Source: JAVWMQ01 sp036637375 (GTDB lineage: Bacteria > Bacillota > Clostridia > Peptostreptococcales > Anaerovoracaceae). From it: DNA of 19,623 nt. Shown here one piece after another: positions 1 through 5,532 of this stretch. How positions within the stretch are numbered: the stretch's first letter is position 1; each line of letters opens with the position of its first letter. Location: positions 1 through 19,623 of the forward strand of contig JAVWMQ010000035.1 in NCBI GenBank assembly GCA_036637375.1, read 5' to 3'. The position numbers were made by a program, and so were the translations under genes. The notes under the pieces were generated by a model. It saw only the letters and a program-made list of their open reading frames with translations. It was not told the DNA's origin and searched no databases.

Positions 1-79
1 GAAGCAGTAAAATACTACTTCGCTATAAAGTCTAACTTATTGGGGTCACATCAAAGATGGTGTTATAATTTCTAGTTCT

Positions 80-970
80 ATGAGGTGTGATGTTTGGTTT
101 CAGGAGTGGTTAGATAAATATAAAGAACCTTCCGTCTCCGAAAGGACTTATAAAGATTATTGTTATATGATAAAACTAATTGATTTATCTATGCCTTTAA
201 AAAACGTAAAACCGATTCACTTACAAGAGATTTTAAATAGACACGAAAACCAAAGTTTGGCTCACGTAAAAAAATTACGAATGACTATGAAGCAAATTTT
301 CGAGTCAGCTGTAGATAATAATTTGTTACGAGTTAATCCAGCAAATAAACTTTTAATGCCTTCCACTTATAAGAATAAACGTAGGTCTTTGACCGCCAAA
401 GAGCGCGCCTATATTTTAAAGCTATGCGAAACTCATTACGCTGGCAATTGGATCAAGATTATGCTTTATTGTGGATGTCGGCCAGGAGAAACTGATAACT
501 TGCAAGGTATGGATATAGACTCCAAAAAAGATATCATACACATTAGAGGTACTAAAACTGCATCGGCTGACAGATATGTGCCTATACCCCACAGCCTCGC
601 CTTAGAGTTTAAAAATATAGGTCCCTTTGATTATTTGTTTACCACAAAACACGGCACCAAGTTAAACGAACAATCAAGGAAACGTTGGTGGAACAGTTTT
701 AAAAGAGAGTTAAATATCTCTATGGGATGCAAGATATACAGGAACAGACTTGTGGAACCTTTTCCTGTTTCTGATGATTTAGTTCCCTATTTATTCCGCC
801 ATACCTTTTGTACAGATCTGCAGCTTGCAGGCGTGGACATTAATATCGCCAAGGAACTTATGGGCCATTCTAATATATCTGTTACCGCCAATATTTATAC
901 TCACTTCACAGACCAAGCATTAGTTGATGCTTCTAAAAAATTAGAGGTTTTTCGAGTGGCTGAAATATAA
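80..970 (+). CDS. Tyrosine-type site-specific integrase, probably 5'-damaged
   Basis: Phage or conjugative-element integrase that would recombine the element's att site with the tRNA-Arg 3' end lying just downstream. The core-binding (SAM-like) domain covers about residues 3-92 and the catalytic domain about 103-285. Catalytic residues seen: Arg134 (CGCRPGE), Lys159 (GTKT), Arg240-His241, His263 (MGHSN) and the nucleophile Tyr273 (NIYTH). The usual first His of the HxxR box is Tyr237, a substitution I know from related clostridial integrases. The arm-binding N-terminal domain normally found before the core-binding domain is missing from this frame. The frame is open from 29 but a TAA lies at 26-28. 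Frame 1 (positions 1-39) reads EAVKYYFAIKSNL, like the tail of that domain, so a +1 slip near 40 is likely. No good ribosome binding site precedes the ATG at 80. The family call is firm; an intact, functional protein is doubtful. Confidence 0.85.
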   Translation: MRCDVWFQEWLDKYKEPSVSERTYKDYCYMIKLIDLSMPLKNVKPIHLQEILNRHENQSLAHVKKLRMTMKQIFESAVDNNLLRVNPANKLLMPSTYKNKRRSLTAKERAYILKLCETHYAGNWIKIMLYCGCRPGETDNLQGMDIDSKKDIIHIRGTKTASADRYVPIPHSLALEFKNIGPFDYLFTTKHGTKLNEQSRKRWWNSFKRELNISMGCKIYRNRLVEPFPVSDDLVPYLFRHTFCTDLQLAGVDINIAKELMGHSNISVTANIYTHFTDQALVDASKKLEVFRVAEI

Positions 971-992
971 GTGTTACCCATGGTGTTACCCA
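971..992. repeat. Two direct repeats beside the integrase stop, possible integrase arm sites
   Basis: GTGTTACCCA occurs at 971-980 and again at 983-992, a 12-bp period starting right after the integrase stop codon and about 40 bp before the tRNA fragment. Short tandem repeats in this position commonly serve as arm-type binding sites for the integrase N-terminal domain. That role is inferred; only the repeats are seen. Confidence 0.5.
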
Positions 993-1032
993 GGGCAATA
1001 TAAGTGTTGAAATTTACACTTTCTTTCAAGCA

Positions 1033-1077
1033 CTACGAATGCGAAGGTCTGGGGTTCGAATCCCTAATGGCGCACCA
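1033..1077 (+). other. 3' half of tRNA-Arg(ACG): attachment-site remnant
   Basis: The sequence can be laid out as the anticodon loop CTACGAA (1033-1039, anticodon ACG at 1035-1037), the 3' anticodon stem, variable loop AGGTC, T-arm with loop TTCGAAT (1055-1061), acceptor 3' strand ATGGCGC (1067-1073), discriminator A and an encoded CCA ending at 1077. Upstream there is no D-arm and no GCGCCAT acceptor strand, and the bases before the loop pair only partly with the 3' anticodon stem. It is therefore a tRNA fragment, not a gene. This is the classic mark left when an element integrates into a tRNA 3' end: the intact tRNA should lie at the other end of the element, left of this window. The exact crossover limits cannot be read from one end. 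Confidence 0.85.
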
Positions 1078-1082
1078 CATCA

Positions 1083-1118
1083 AAAGCACTGAAATTTCAA
1101 CAGTTTCAGTGCTTTTTT
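1083..1118 (+). terminator. Rho-independent terminator of the original tRNA-Arg gene
   Basis: A perfect 12-bp stem (1083-1094 with 1104-1115) with a 9-base loop is followed by a run of T. It starts six bases after the CCA end, so it is probably the native tRNA terminator, and chromosomal or older-element DNA begins at or after it. Confidence 0.85.
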
Positions 1119-1160
1119 ATTTTCTTATTTCTCCTAATTTTTGTAAATTTCTCACCTATT

Positions 1161-1204
1161 TTTACCCCTTTTTACCCCTTTTACTGTTGCACTTGGTGTT
1201 GCAC
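1161..1204. repeat. Two families of short tandem repeats right of the tRNA fragment
   Basis: TTTACCCCTT is repeated at 1161-1170 and 1171-1180. TGTTGCAC occurs at 1185-1192 and 1197-1204 with the same 12-bp period as the repeats at 971-992. They may be arm-type sites of a second element that shared this att site; no function is proven. Confidence 0.4.
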
Positions 1205-1230
1205 CTGTTTAACTTTGCTTTTTTTGTTAC

Positions 1231-1260
1231 AAATAAAAAGAGCCTACCGAAGCAAGCTCT
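1231..1260 (-). terminator. Terminator with UUCG loop after the small HTH gene
   Basis: On the - strand a 9-bp stem (1239-1247 with 1252-1260, including G-T pairs) closed by a TTCG loop is followed by TTTTTATTTG. It lies eight bases past the HTH gene's stop codon. Confidence 0.8.
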
Positions 1261-1267
1261 GTTATTC

Positions 1268-1456
1268 TTATTTATCATCTTTAATACTATGTAATCTTTT
1301 GATTTCATTAATTACTAATCGTTCTGTCCATTCAGGCGGGGTTCTTCTCTCATTCTCCCAGTCATCTAGCGTTCTTACTGGAATCCCTGTTAGCTTAAAT
1401 AGTTCGGATCTCGAGAACCCTGCAGCAAGTCTTGCTTCTTTTATTTTGTTAGCCAT
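1268..1456 (-). CDS. Small helix-turn-helix (XRE-like) protein, 62 aa
   Basis: A short DNA-binding protein consisting of almost nothing but one HTH: residues about 4-40 hold the pattern ...KEARLAAGFSRSELFKLTG... followed by a recognition-helix-like IPVRTLDDWE and then RTPPEW. Small proteins of this build are common on clostridial phages and integrative elements, where they may act as local repressors or antitoxin-like regulators; the target here is unknown. The ATG has a good ribosome binding site (GGAG eight bases upstream) that lies inside the end of a tiny hydrophobic ORF, and a terminator follows the stop. It looks intact, unlike the phage structural genes upstream. The fold call is firm; the role is inferred. 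Confidence 0.7.
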   Translation of the reverse strand: MANKIKEARLAAGFSRSELFKLTGIPVRTLDDWENERRTPPEWTERLVINEIKRLHSIKDDK

Positions 1457-1457
1457 T

Positions 1458-1547
1458 TCATTTTCTCCAATTCTTTAGAACCAATGCTATCGTAAATATT
1501 GATAGTAACATTGATGATATGCTTAAAGCTATTGATATTCTATCCAT
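1458..1547 (-). CDS. Possible 29-aa single-span membrane peptide
   Basis: An ATG-TGA frame coding for a mostly hydrophobic stretch (about residues 4-24) ended by a basic tail KNWRK. It ends two bases before the HTH gene's ATG, so the HTH ribosome binding site lies inside it and the two could be translationally coupled. No clear ribosome binding site is seen before its own ATG, and I recognise no family. Short length alone makes a chance ORF possible. Confidence 0.25.
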   Translation of the reverse strand: MDRISIALSISSMLLSIFTIALVLKNWRK

Positions 1548-1606
1548 ATTATTTGATATGAGTTTCTATTAATAGGAGATAGAGTTATTTCTCTCTCCTT
1601 TGATTG

Positions 1607-1720
1607 TTATTTTAATTTGACAATCATTTTGATGAATGCTATTATTAAATTAACAATTGCAGTGATTAAAGTTATTATTTCGAGGGTCTTATTCGATTTA
1701 ACTTTGTCACTCTTTTTCTT
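1607..1720 (-). pseudogene. Remnant of a 37-aa basic/hydrophobic peptide gene without a start codon
   Basis: The frame reads a lysine-rich head (KKKSDKVKSN) and then one hydrophobic span of about 20 residues. AGAGGTGAG, a good ribosome binding site, lies six bases before codon AAG at 1720-1718, where an ATG would be expected. A point change of ATG to AAG would explain the loss. I infer a small membrane peptide, holin-like or toxin-like in build, now untranslatable; no family was recognised. Confidence 0.25.
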
Positions 1721-1780
1721 TTTTGTCTCACCTCTTTACCTTCTTCCATATTTATATATCAACACGCATTGCATTATCCA

Positions 1781-1933
1781 TCAATAATTTTTGATAATAT
1801 ATTTTATATTGTTTTCAATCAAACAAGCTGGAACCATTATATCCACTTCAACTAAATTTTCTAGAATCGATCTAATTTCATTGACAGTCAAACGGTCTAA
1901 TACAAACCCAGCAAGCAAAGTTGTAAATCCTGT
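1781..1933 (-). pseudogene. Unrecognised 50-codon gene fragment joined to the terminase remnant
   Basis: A frame with no start codon of its own opens exactly where the terminase similarity stops and runs to a TGA at 1783-1781. It contains LLAGFVLDRLTVNEIRSIL and ends in IKYIIKNY. It looks like the C-terminus of another phage gene fused to the terminase fragment by a deletion. I cannot name the gene, and chance cannot be excluded. The AT-rich stretch between it and the HTH gene holds only the tiny ORFs listed. Confidence 0.3.
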
Positions 1934-2434
1934 CTAATATAGATCCCTCTGTACGAATTGTTCCAAATGATGACTTTGTTAAATACCATAATTCCCTATC
2001 TCTAACATTAGATTCATCTTCAACTGACCACTCTGCCCAACCGCTGTTTTGACTCTGCCCCATTAATACACTATTTCTCATTTTAGTAAAAACAGTTCCA
2101 GACAATAGGGGTGATGCTGGAATTCTTAGGAATAACGTCTGAGGATTTTTCTATCCATCACCACATATTTTAGCGGCGACTCTTGGTCTTCAGCATATTC
2201 TTGTGCTTCATCAATTACTATCAAGTCAAATCTTTCTCCCAGTTCACCTTTAGATGATCTTGTTCTGAATTTGATTTTCCCTCCACCCCCAACTTCAGTA
2301 CTCTCTCTTCCAGTCTTGCCATTGCTGCGCTTTTCTTTTTGACTTTTCGTAAAGTTCTACAGCCTCTTCGTTATTTGATATGGGAGCATATAACTTTGAG
2401 TTGAATACTGATTGCCTATTCTTTTATAACTCAC
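1934..2434 (-). pseudogene. Phage terminase large subunit, multiply broken (copy A)
   Basis: Pieces of a TerL read in order on the - strand. A GTG at 2434 starts a typical TerL N-terminus (VSYKRIGNQYSTQSYMLPYQ). A 7-base deletion near 2375 shifts the frame to EEAVELYEKSKRKAQQWQDW. An internal deletion near 2335 then removes the Walker A region. Next come MARLEERVLKLGVEG, a one-base slip in an A-run, IKFRTRSSKGELGERF with the Walker B motif DLIVIDEAQEY, another one-base loss near 2145, then KNPQTLFLRIPASPLLSG and WAEWSVEDE...RDRELWY. Similarity ends at about 1935. In a working phage this ATPase-nuclease packages DNA into heads through the portal. Here it cannot be translated as one protein. 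The identification rests on my memory of clostridial phage TerL sequences. Confidence 0.85.
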
Positions 2435-2474
2435 GTCTTCTCCTGTACTAAAAAACCACCTGGTTAAGGTGGTT
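2354..2474. repeat. Direct repeat copy A: terminase 5' end plus terminator
   Basis: About 120 bp closely matches 2750-2877, covering the terminator hairpin, ribosome binding site and the first codons of a terminase large subunit. Copy A lacks one of the two tandem TTATTTG units present in copy B, which shifts the reading frame. Confidence 0.9.
2450..2474 (-). terminator. Terminator after the 75-aa phage gene
   Basis: On the - strand AACCACC pairs perfectly with GGTGGTT (7 bp, 7-base loop), followed by six T. It lies 15 bases past the stop of the upstream small gene and only about 16 bases before the terminase copy A start. Confidence 0.8.
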
Positions 2475-2488
2475 AATCAAACTGTTCT

Positions 2489-2716
2489 TTATATTATTTT
2501 TTCCAAATCAATGTCTATACCCATTGATTTCAAATCAATCTCTTGAATATCTAGTTCAGATTTTAATACATCTAGAACTTCGTAGTATCCTAATCTTCTT
2601 CCAGAATTAAACTGATCAGAAAGATTTTTTTCACTTTCCTTTACAGCATCTTCTGCCTTTTCTAATATTCTTCCAATTATATATTTTATTGTATCATCAC
2701 TAATTGTTTTTTTCAT
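2489..2716 (-). CDS. Hypothetical phage-remnant protein, 75 aa, acidic and helical
   Basis: An intact small gene inside otherwise broken phage DNA. I chose the ATG at 2716 because AGGAG lies eight bases upstream; the GTG six bases earlier is too close to it. The protein is charged and likely helical (residues about 5-40), followed by GRRLGYYEVLDVLKSEL and an acidic tail. It starts inside the terminase copy B fragment and has its own terminator, giving it the layout of a phage cargo gene. Its layout (helix, G-x-x-x-G-like turn, then an IDL/DID tail) resembles the 71-aa protein encoded at 2882-3097, which could be a distant relative. Function unknown. Confidence 0.6.
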   Translation of the reverse strand: MKKTISDDTIKYIIGRILEKAEDAVKESEKNLSDQFNSGRRLGYYEVLDVLKSELDIQEIDLKSMGIDIDLEKII

Positions 2717-2837
2717 CTTCACTTCTCCTATATAACTCCTTCTTCCTACGTTCTACAGCCTCTTCATTATTTGTTATTTGATATGGGAGTATATAACTTT
2801 GAGTAGGATACTGATTGCCTATTCTTTTATCACTCAT
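2700..2837 (-). pseudogene. Phage terminase large subunit 5' fragment (copy B)
   Basis: ATG at 2837 with AGGAG five bases upstream starts MSDKRIGNQYPTQSYILPYQ, then ITNNEEAVE in an unbroken frame. This is the same N-terminus as copy A but without its frameshift. After about 2750 the match ends; the frame runs through 16 unrelated residues to TAG at 2702-2700, inside the start of the 75-aa gene. It is a truncated gene start, not a functional terminase. Confidence 0.75.
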
Positions 2838-2877
2838 GTCTTCTCCTGTACTAAAAAACCACCCTATTCAGGTGGTT
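2750..2877. repeat. Direct repeat copy B: terminase 5' end plus terminator
   Basis: Partner of 2354-2474 in the same orientation, with scattered substitutions and an extra 7 bases from a tandem TTATTTG duplication. The hairpin loops of the two terminators differ while the stems are the same. Confidence 0.9.
2853..2877 (-). terminator. Terminator after the 71-aa phage gene
   Basis: On the - strand AACCACC pairs with GGTGGTT around a 7-base loop and is followed by six T. It begins five bases past the stop codon of the 71-aa gene. Confidence 0.8.
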
Positions 2878-2881
2878 AGTG

Positions 2882-3097
2882 CTATTTCTTCTTATTTAAA
2901 TATTTTTTATCAATATCGAAATCCAAGTCAATCTTAGATAAGTCATACCCAAAGCATGCAGATTGAATTATTCCTAAAGCAGTTGTAAGTCCAATTACCT
3001 CTCCATACTCCACTTCATTCAAATCTCCCTTGCTTTTCAAGTCTTTCAATTCTTCTTTTATATCTTCTACCATTTGTTTTATATTATTTTCGTTCAT
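2882..3097 (-). CDS. Hypothetical small phage protein, 71 aa, downstream of the head gene
   Basis: A small acidic, mostly helical protein: a charged helix (about residues 3-25), then EVEYGEVIGLTTALGIIQS and a DLDFDID tail. Its ATG overlaps the last 14 bases of the minor head ORF, with GGAG about ten bases upstream, so the two genes are coupled. In clostridial phages a small gene often follows the MuF-type head gene. Where such head proteins carry toxin-like tails the next gene can be an immunity protein; that is a hypothesis here. A terminator closes the unit. The frame is intact. No family recognised with confidence. Confidence 0.6.
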   Translation of the reverse strand: MNENNIKQMVEDIKEELKDLKSKGDLNEVEYGEVIGLTTALGIIQSACFGYDLSKIDLDFDIDKKYLNKKK

Positions 3098-4055
3098 TGA
3101 TTTTTTTCTCCTTTACCATTATTTCTATTTCAGCTGCTTCTGCATTTCTTATTTTATCTTTTTCCCATTTTTTAATATTTCCCGCTTTTTCTTTGTGAGT
3201 TAAAGTATCCCAACCTTCAACATATTTATCAGGATTATTTATTTTCTTCTGATGAAATTCAACTTGTTTTATATGAGATTTTATAGATTTTTCTAATTGA
3301 TTATCTGTTTTTTTAACCGCATCAACATATACCCCTTTATGTCTTTTCCCCGATACAGCCTTATTATATACCTCTTTGTTGTTTATATCCACCAAACTGC
3401 TAATCTTTTTTCTTTGTGATTTGATTAAATCTTTCGCTATGAGTTTATCACTCTCTCCTTTTTCTATTTTCGCAATTTTTGCTTGCACTCTTTTTTTAAT
3501 ATCAACATCTGTTAACCCTACCGACTTTCTTCTTTCTATTTTTTCAAGTTCTGCAGGATCAACCCACTTTTTAGTATGTACATTTTGTCTCCTACCGTCT
3601 CCTGGAAAATAACTAACTATACATCTACAGCTTCTATGTCTCCTGTACACATCTTCAGGTACATCAGGGTATGTATATCTACCTTCTAACTTCGAACAAT
3701 ACTCGCAAGGCTTTCCAGTAGCAATTCTTTCTACTGTTGCCCTTATTCCTGACTTTGCATGAAATTCAGCATTTATTCTTACAGCATCATCAACTATACA
3801 AGATAGAGTTGGTGCAGCAGTTTTAAGTTGTTCAATAAACGGTGTCATTGATTGCTGTGTAAACAGTCCTAATGATGGTTTATTCCTATCTTCATCTGAC
3901 ATAAATTCTAACATTGTTGATACTGTGGCTTTCCACTTATCCACTGGTTCATTATCCTGACTGATTCCAACAACATATTTCTGCGGAAACGCATAGAATT
4001 CAGCAGATACATCTGGTCTATCTAGTGTTCGTTTTGCGTATTTTTGGAAGTACAT
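3084..4055 (-). CDS. Portal C-terminus fused in frame to a MuF-type minor head protein (phage remnant)
   Basis: Residues 1 to about 80 look like the C-terminal part of a phage portal protein (FPQKYVVGISQD..., DKWKATVSTMLEF, LGLFTQQSM.PFIEQLKT). From about residue 84 the protein becomes a phage minor head protein: DDAVRINAEFH, then the paired-cysteine region CEYC (117-120) with RRHRSCRC (138-145) and PGDGRRQNVHTKKW. A lysine-rich C-terminal extension (about 165-323) follows, including SGKRHKG and HQKKINNPDKYVEGWD. Portal and minor head are normally separate neighbouring genes, so an in-frame deletion has joined them. The portal frame continues upstream of the ATG to 4094 (RPFARSRISRS) and then meets a TAA, so 4055 is only an internal Met. 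Probably non-functional as a portal; the head and C-terminal domains could still be made. Confidence 0.75.
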   Translation of the reverse strand: MYFQKYAKRTLDRPDVSAEFYAFPQKYVVGISQDNEPVDKWKATVSTMLEFMSDEDRNKPSLGLFTQQSMTPFIEQLKTAAPTLSCIVDDAVRINAEFHAKSGIRATVERIATGKPCEYCSKLEGRYTYPDVPEDVYRRHRSCRCIVSYFPGDGRRQNVHTKKWVDPAELEKIERRKSVGLTDVDIKKRVQAKIAKIEKGESDKLIAKDLIKSQRKKISSLVDINNKEVYNKAVSGKRHKGVYVDAVKKTDNQLEKSIKSHIKQVEFHQKKINNPDKYVEGWDTLTHKEKAGNIKKWEKDKIRNAEAAEIEIMVKEKKINERK

Positions 4056-4197
4056 TGCAGACCTGCTAATCCTCGACCTAGCAAATGGTCTGTATTATAT
4101 TGCTATAATATCTATTATTTTTCACATATTAGCTCTTCTTATGATCAAAATTACTACAAGTGACTAAACTTATATTCTATGAAAACTGACTTAACAA

Positions 4198-4237
4198 TTA
4201 AAAATGCACCAGACACAATCGCTTGATGCCTGATGCA
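4198..4237 (-). terminator. Terminator of the murA-rbr-fbp-fprA operon
   Basis: An 11-bp stem with G-T pairs (4205-4215 with 4227-4237) is followed on the - strand by five T. It lies about 75 bases past the fprA stop. The rest of 4095-4311 is AT-rich with no gene seen, so the phage/chromosome boundary lies between about 4095 and 4198. Confidence 0.8.
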
Positions 4238-4311
4238 TAAATGTTTACTAATTTTTCACCAACACTATTTGGATAAGAACTATATTTTAGTCATTTATCT
4301 TCTATCCTAGC

Positions 4312-5508
4312 TTATTTCAAAGATTCGAACAAAGCATTTGCTAAAACTTCAATTTCACTTAGGGTTTCTGCTTTAACTGATGATTTAAGTGTAACTTTTT
4401 CCTCCATTATTACAGTATTCTTCATGTTCTCAATAATTTCTATCATTTTCTTTCCACTTTGTGGTGACCAACTACCATTTTGAACAATTCCCACAGTTCT
4501 ATTCTGTAAATTATGAGCTTTTAAATCCAAAAGTAGTGTTTCCATATTTGGGAACAAATCATTATTATATGTTGGCGAAGCAAATACTAAGTGGCTATAT
4601 TTGAAACACTCTGCCACAAGATATGAAACATGAGTTTTAGAAACATCATACATTTTAATATTTGTAACACCAAGTTCCGCTAATTTAGTAGCCAAAATTT
4701 CAGCAGCATTTTCGGTATTTCCATATATAGATGCGTATGCAATAACTACGCCTTTTTCTTCAGGTTCATAAGATGCCCATTTATGATGTTTTTCCACAAA
4801 CCATTCAATGTTCTCTCTCCAAATAGGCCCATGTAACGGACAAATCATCTTTACATCTAAGCCTTCTAGTTTTTTTAAAATTGATAATACTTGTGGTCCA
4901 TATTTTCCAACTATATTTGTGTAATATCTTCTAGCTTCATCTAGCAATTCACATTCAAAATTCGTTTCATCTGCAAAAATATTCCCACTCAAAGCATTGA
5001 ACGTGCCAAAAGCATCGGCCGAATAAAGTGTTTTTGTCGTAATATCATATGTAACCATTACTTCAGGCCAATGAACCATTGGAGCCATAGCAAAAGTTAA
5101 AGTATGATTGCCTAAATCAAGTTCATCTCCTTCGTTTACAACTACGCCTTCAAATTCAAAATCAAAAAATTGTTTTATCATTTTCATTGTTTTTGCATTT
5201 CCGACGATTTTAGCTTCTTTATAATGTACTAACACCTCTTCAAGAGTAGCACAGTGATCTGGTTCCATATGGTTAACAATAATGTAGTTTAATGGTTTTC
5301 CATTCAAAACATGCTTAATATTTTCTAAAAACCTTTCACTAACAGCTTTATCTACGGTATCAATTAATGCCGTTTTTTCACCTGCAATTAAGTAAGAGTT
5401 GTATGAAACTCCGCATGGAATAGGAAAAGCATTTTCAAACAGCTCTAACCTTCTATCATTTCCACCAACATAATACACATCTTTTTCTATTTTTCTTGTA
5501 CAATTCAT
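4312..5508 (-). CDS. fprA: A-type flavodiiron protein (FprA), oxygen/NO reductase
   Basis: Cytoplasmic flavodiiron enzyme that reduces O2 to water (or NO to N2O) and so protects an anaerobe. The N-terminal metallo-beta-lactamase-like domain (about 1-250) keeps the diiron ligands: His80, Glu82, Asp84 and His85 in NHMEPDH, His146, Asp165 and His226. The C-terminal flavodoxin-like domain (about 254-398) has the FMN phosphate loop YASIYGNTENAAE and SPTYNND. At 398 residues it matches the usual family length and has no extra rubredoxin or flavin reductase domain, so it needs a separate electron donor. AGGAGG precedes the ATG. It is the last gene of an operon, 24 bases after fbp, with a rubrerythrin two genes upstream, which fits a joint oxygen/peroxide defence. 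Confidence 0.95.
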   Translation of the reverse strand: MNCTRKIEKDVYYVGGNDRRLELFENAFPIPCGVSYNSYLIAGEKTALIDTVDKAVSERFLENIKHVLNGKPLNYIIVNHMEPDHCATLEEVLVHYKEAKIVGNAKTMKMIKQFFDFEFEGVVVNEGDELDLGNHTLTFAMAPMVHWPEVMVTYDITTKTLYSADAFGTFNALSGNIFADETNFECELLDEARRYYTNIVGKYGPQVLSILKKLEGLDVKMICPLHGPIWRENIEWFVEKHHKWASYEPEEKGVVIAYASIYGNTENAAEILATKLAELGVTNIKMYDVSKTHVSYLVAECFKYSHLVFASPTYNNDLFPNMETLLLDLKAHNLQNRTVGIVQNGSWSPQSGKKMIEIIENMKNTVIMEEKVTLKSSVKAETLSEIEVLANALFESLK

Positions 5509-5532
5509 TTACTGCCTCCTACATAAAGTTTT

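Noticed and set aside
64..69. TATAAT as an integrase promoter
   Set aside because: It would put the transcription start within a few bases of the ATG, has no good -35, and lies in what looks like upstream coding sequence of the same integrase.
1161..1204. Short tandem repeats as a CRISPR array
   Set aside because: Units are 8-10 bases in only two copies each, with no spacers of regular length and no cas genes.
1004..1294. 96-codon + strand frame across the tRNA fragment
   Set aside because: It runs through the tRNA remnant and its terminator and continues as low-complexity hydrophobic sequence without a ribosome binding site.
1878..2105. 75-aa protein as an independent gene
   Set aside because: It is the readable 3' part of the broken terminase; its TTG start is internal to that gene and its tail is out-of-frame sequence.
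4056..4311. Right-hand att copy of the phage element
   Set aside because: No repeat of the tRNA-Arg 3' sequence is present here, so the original right end has been lost or lies elsewhere.
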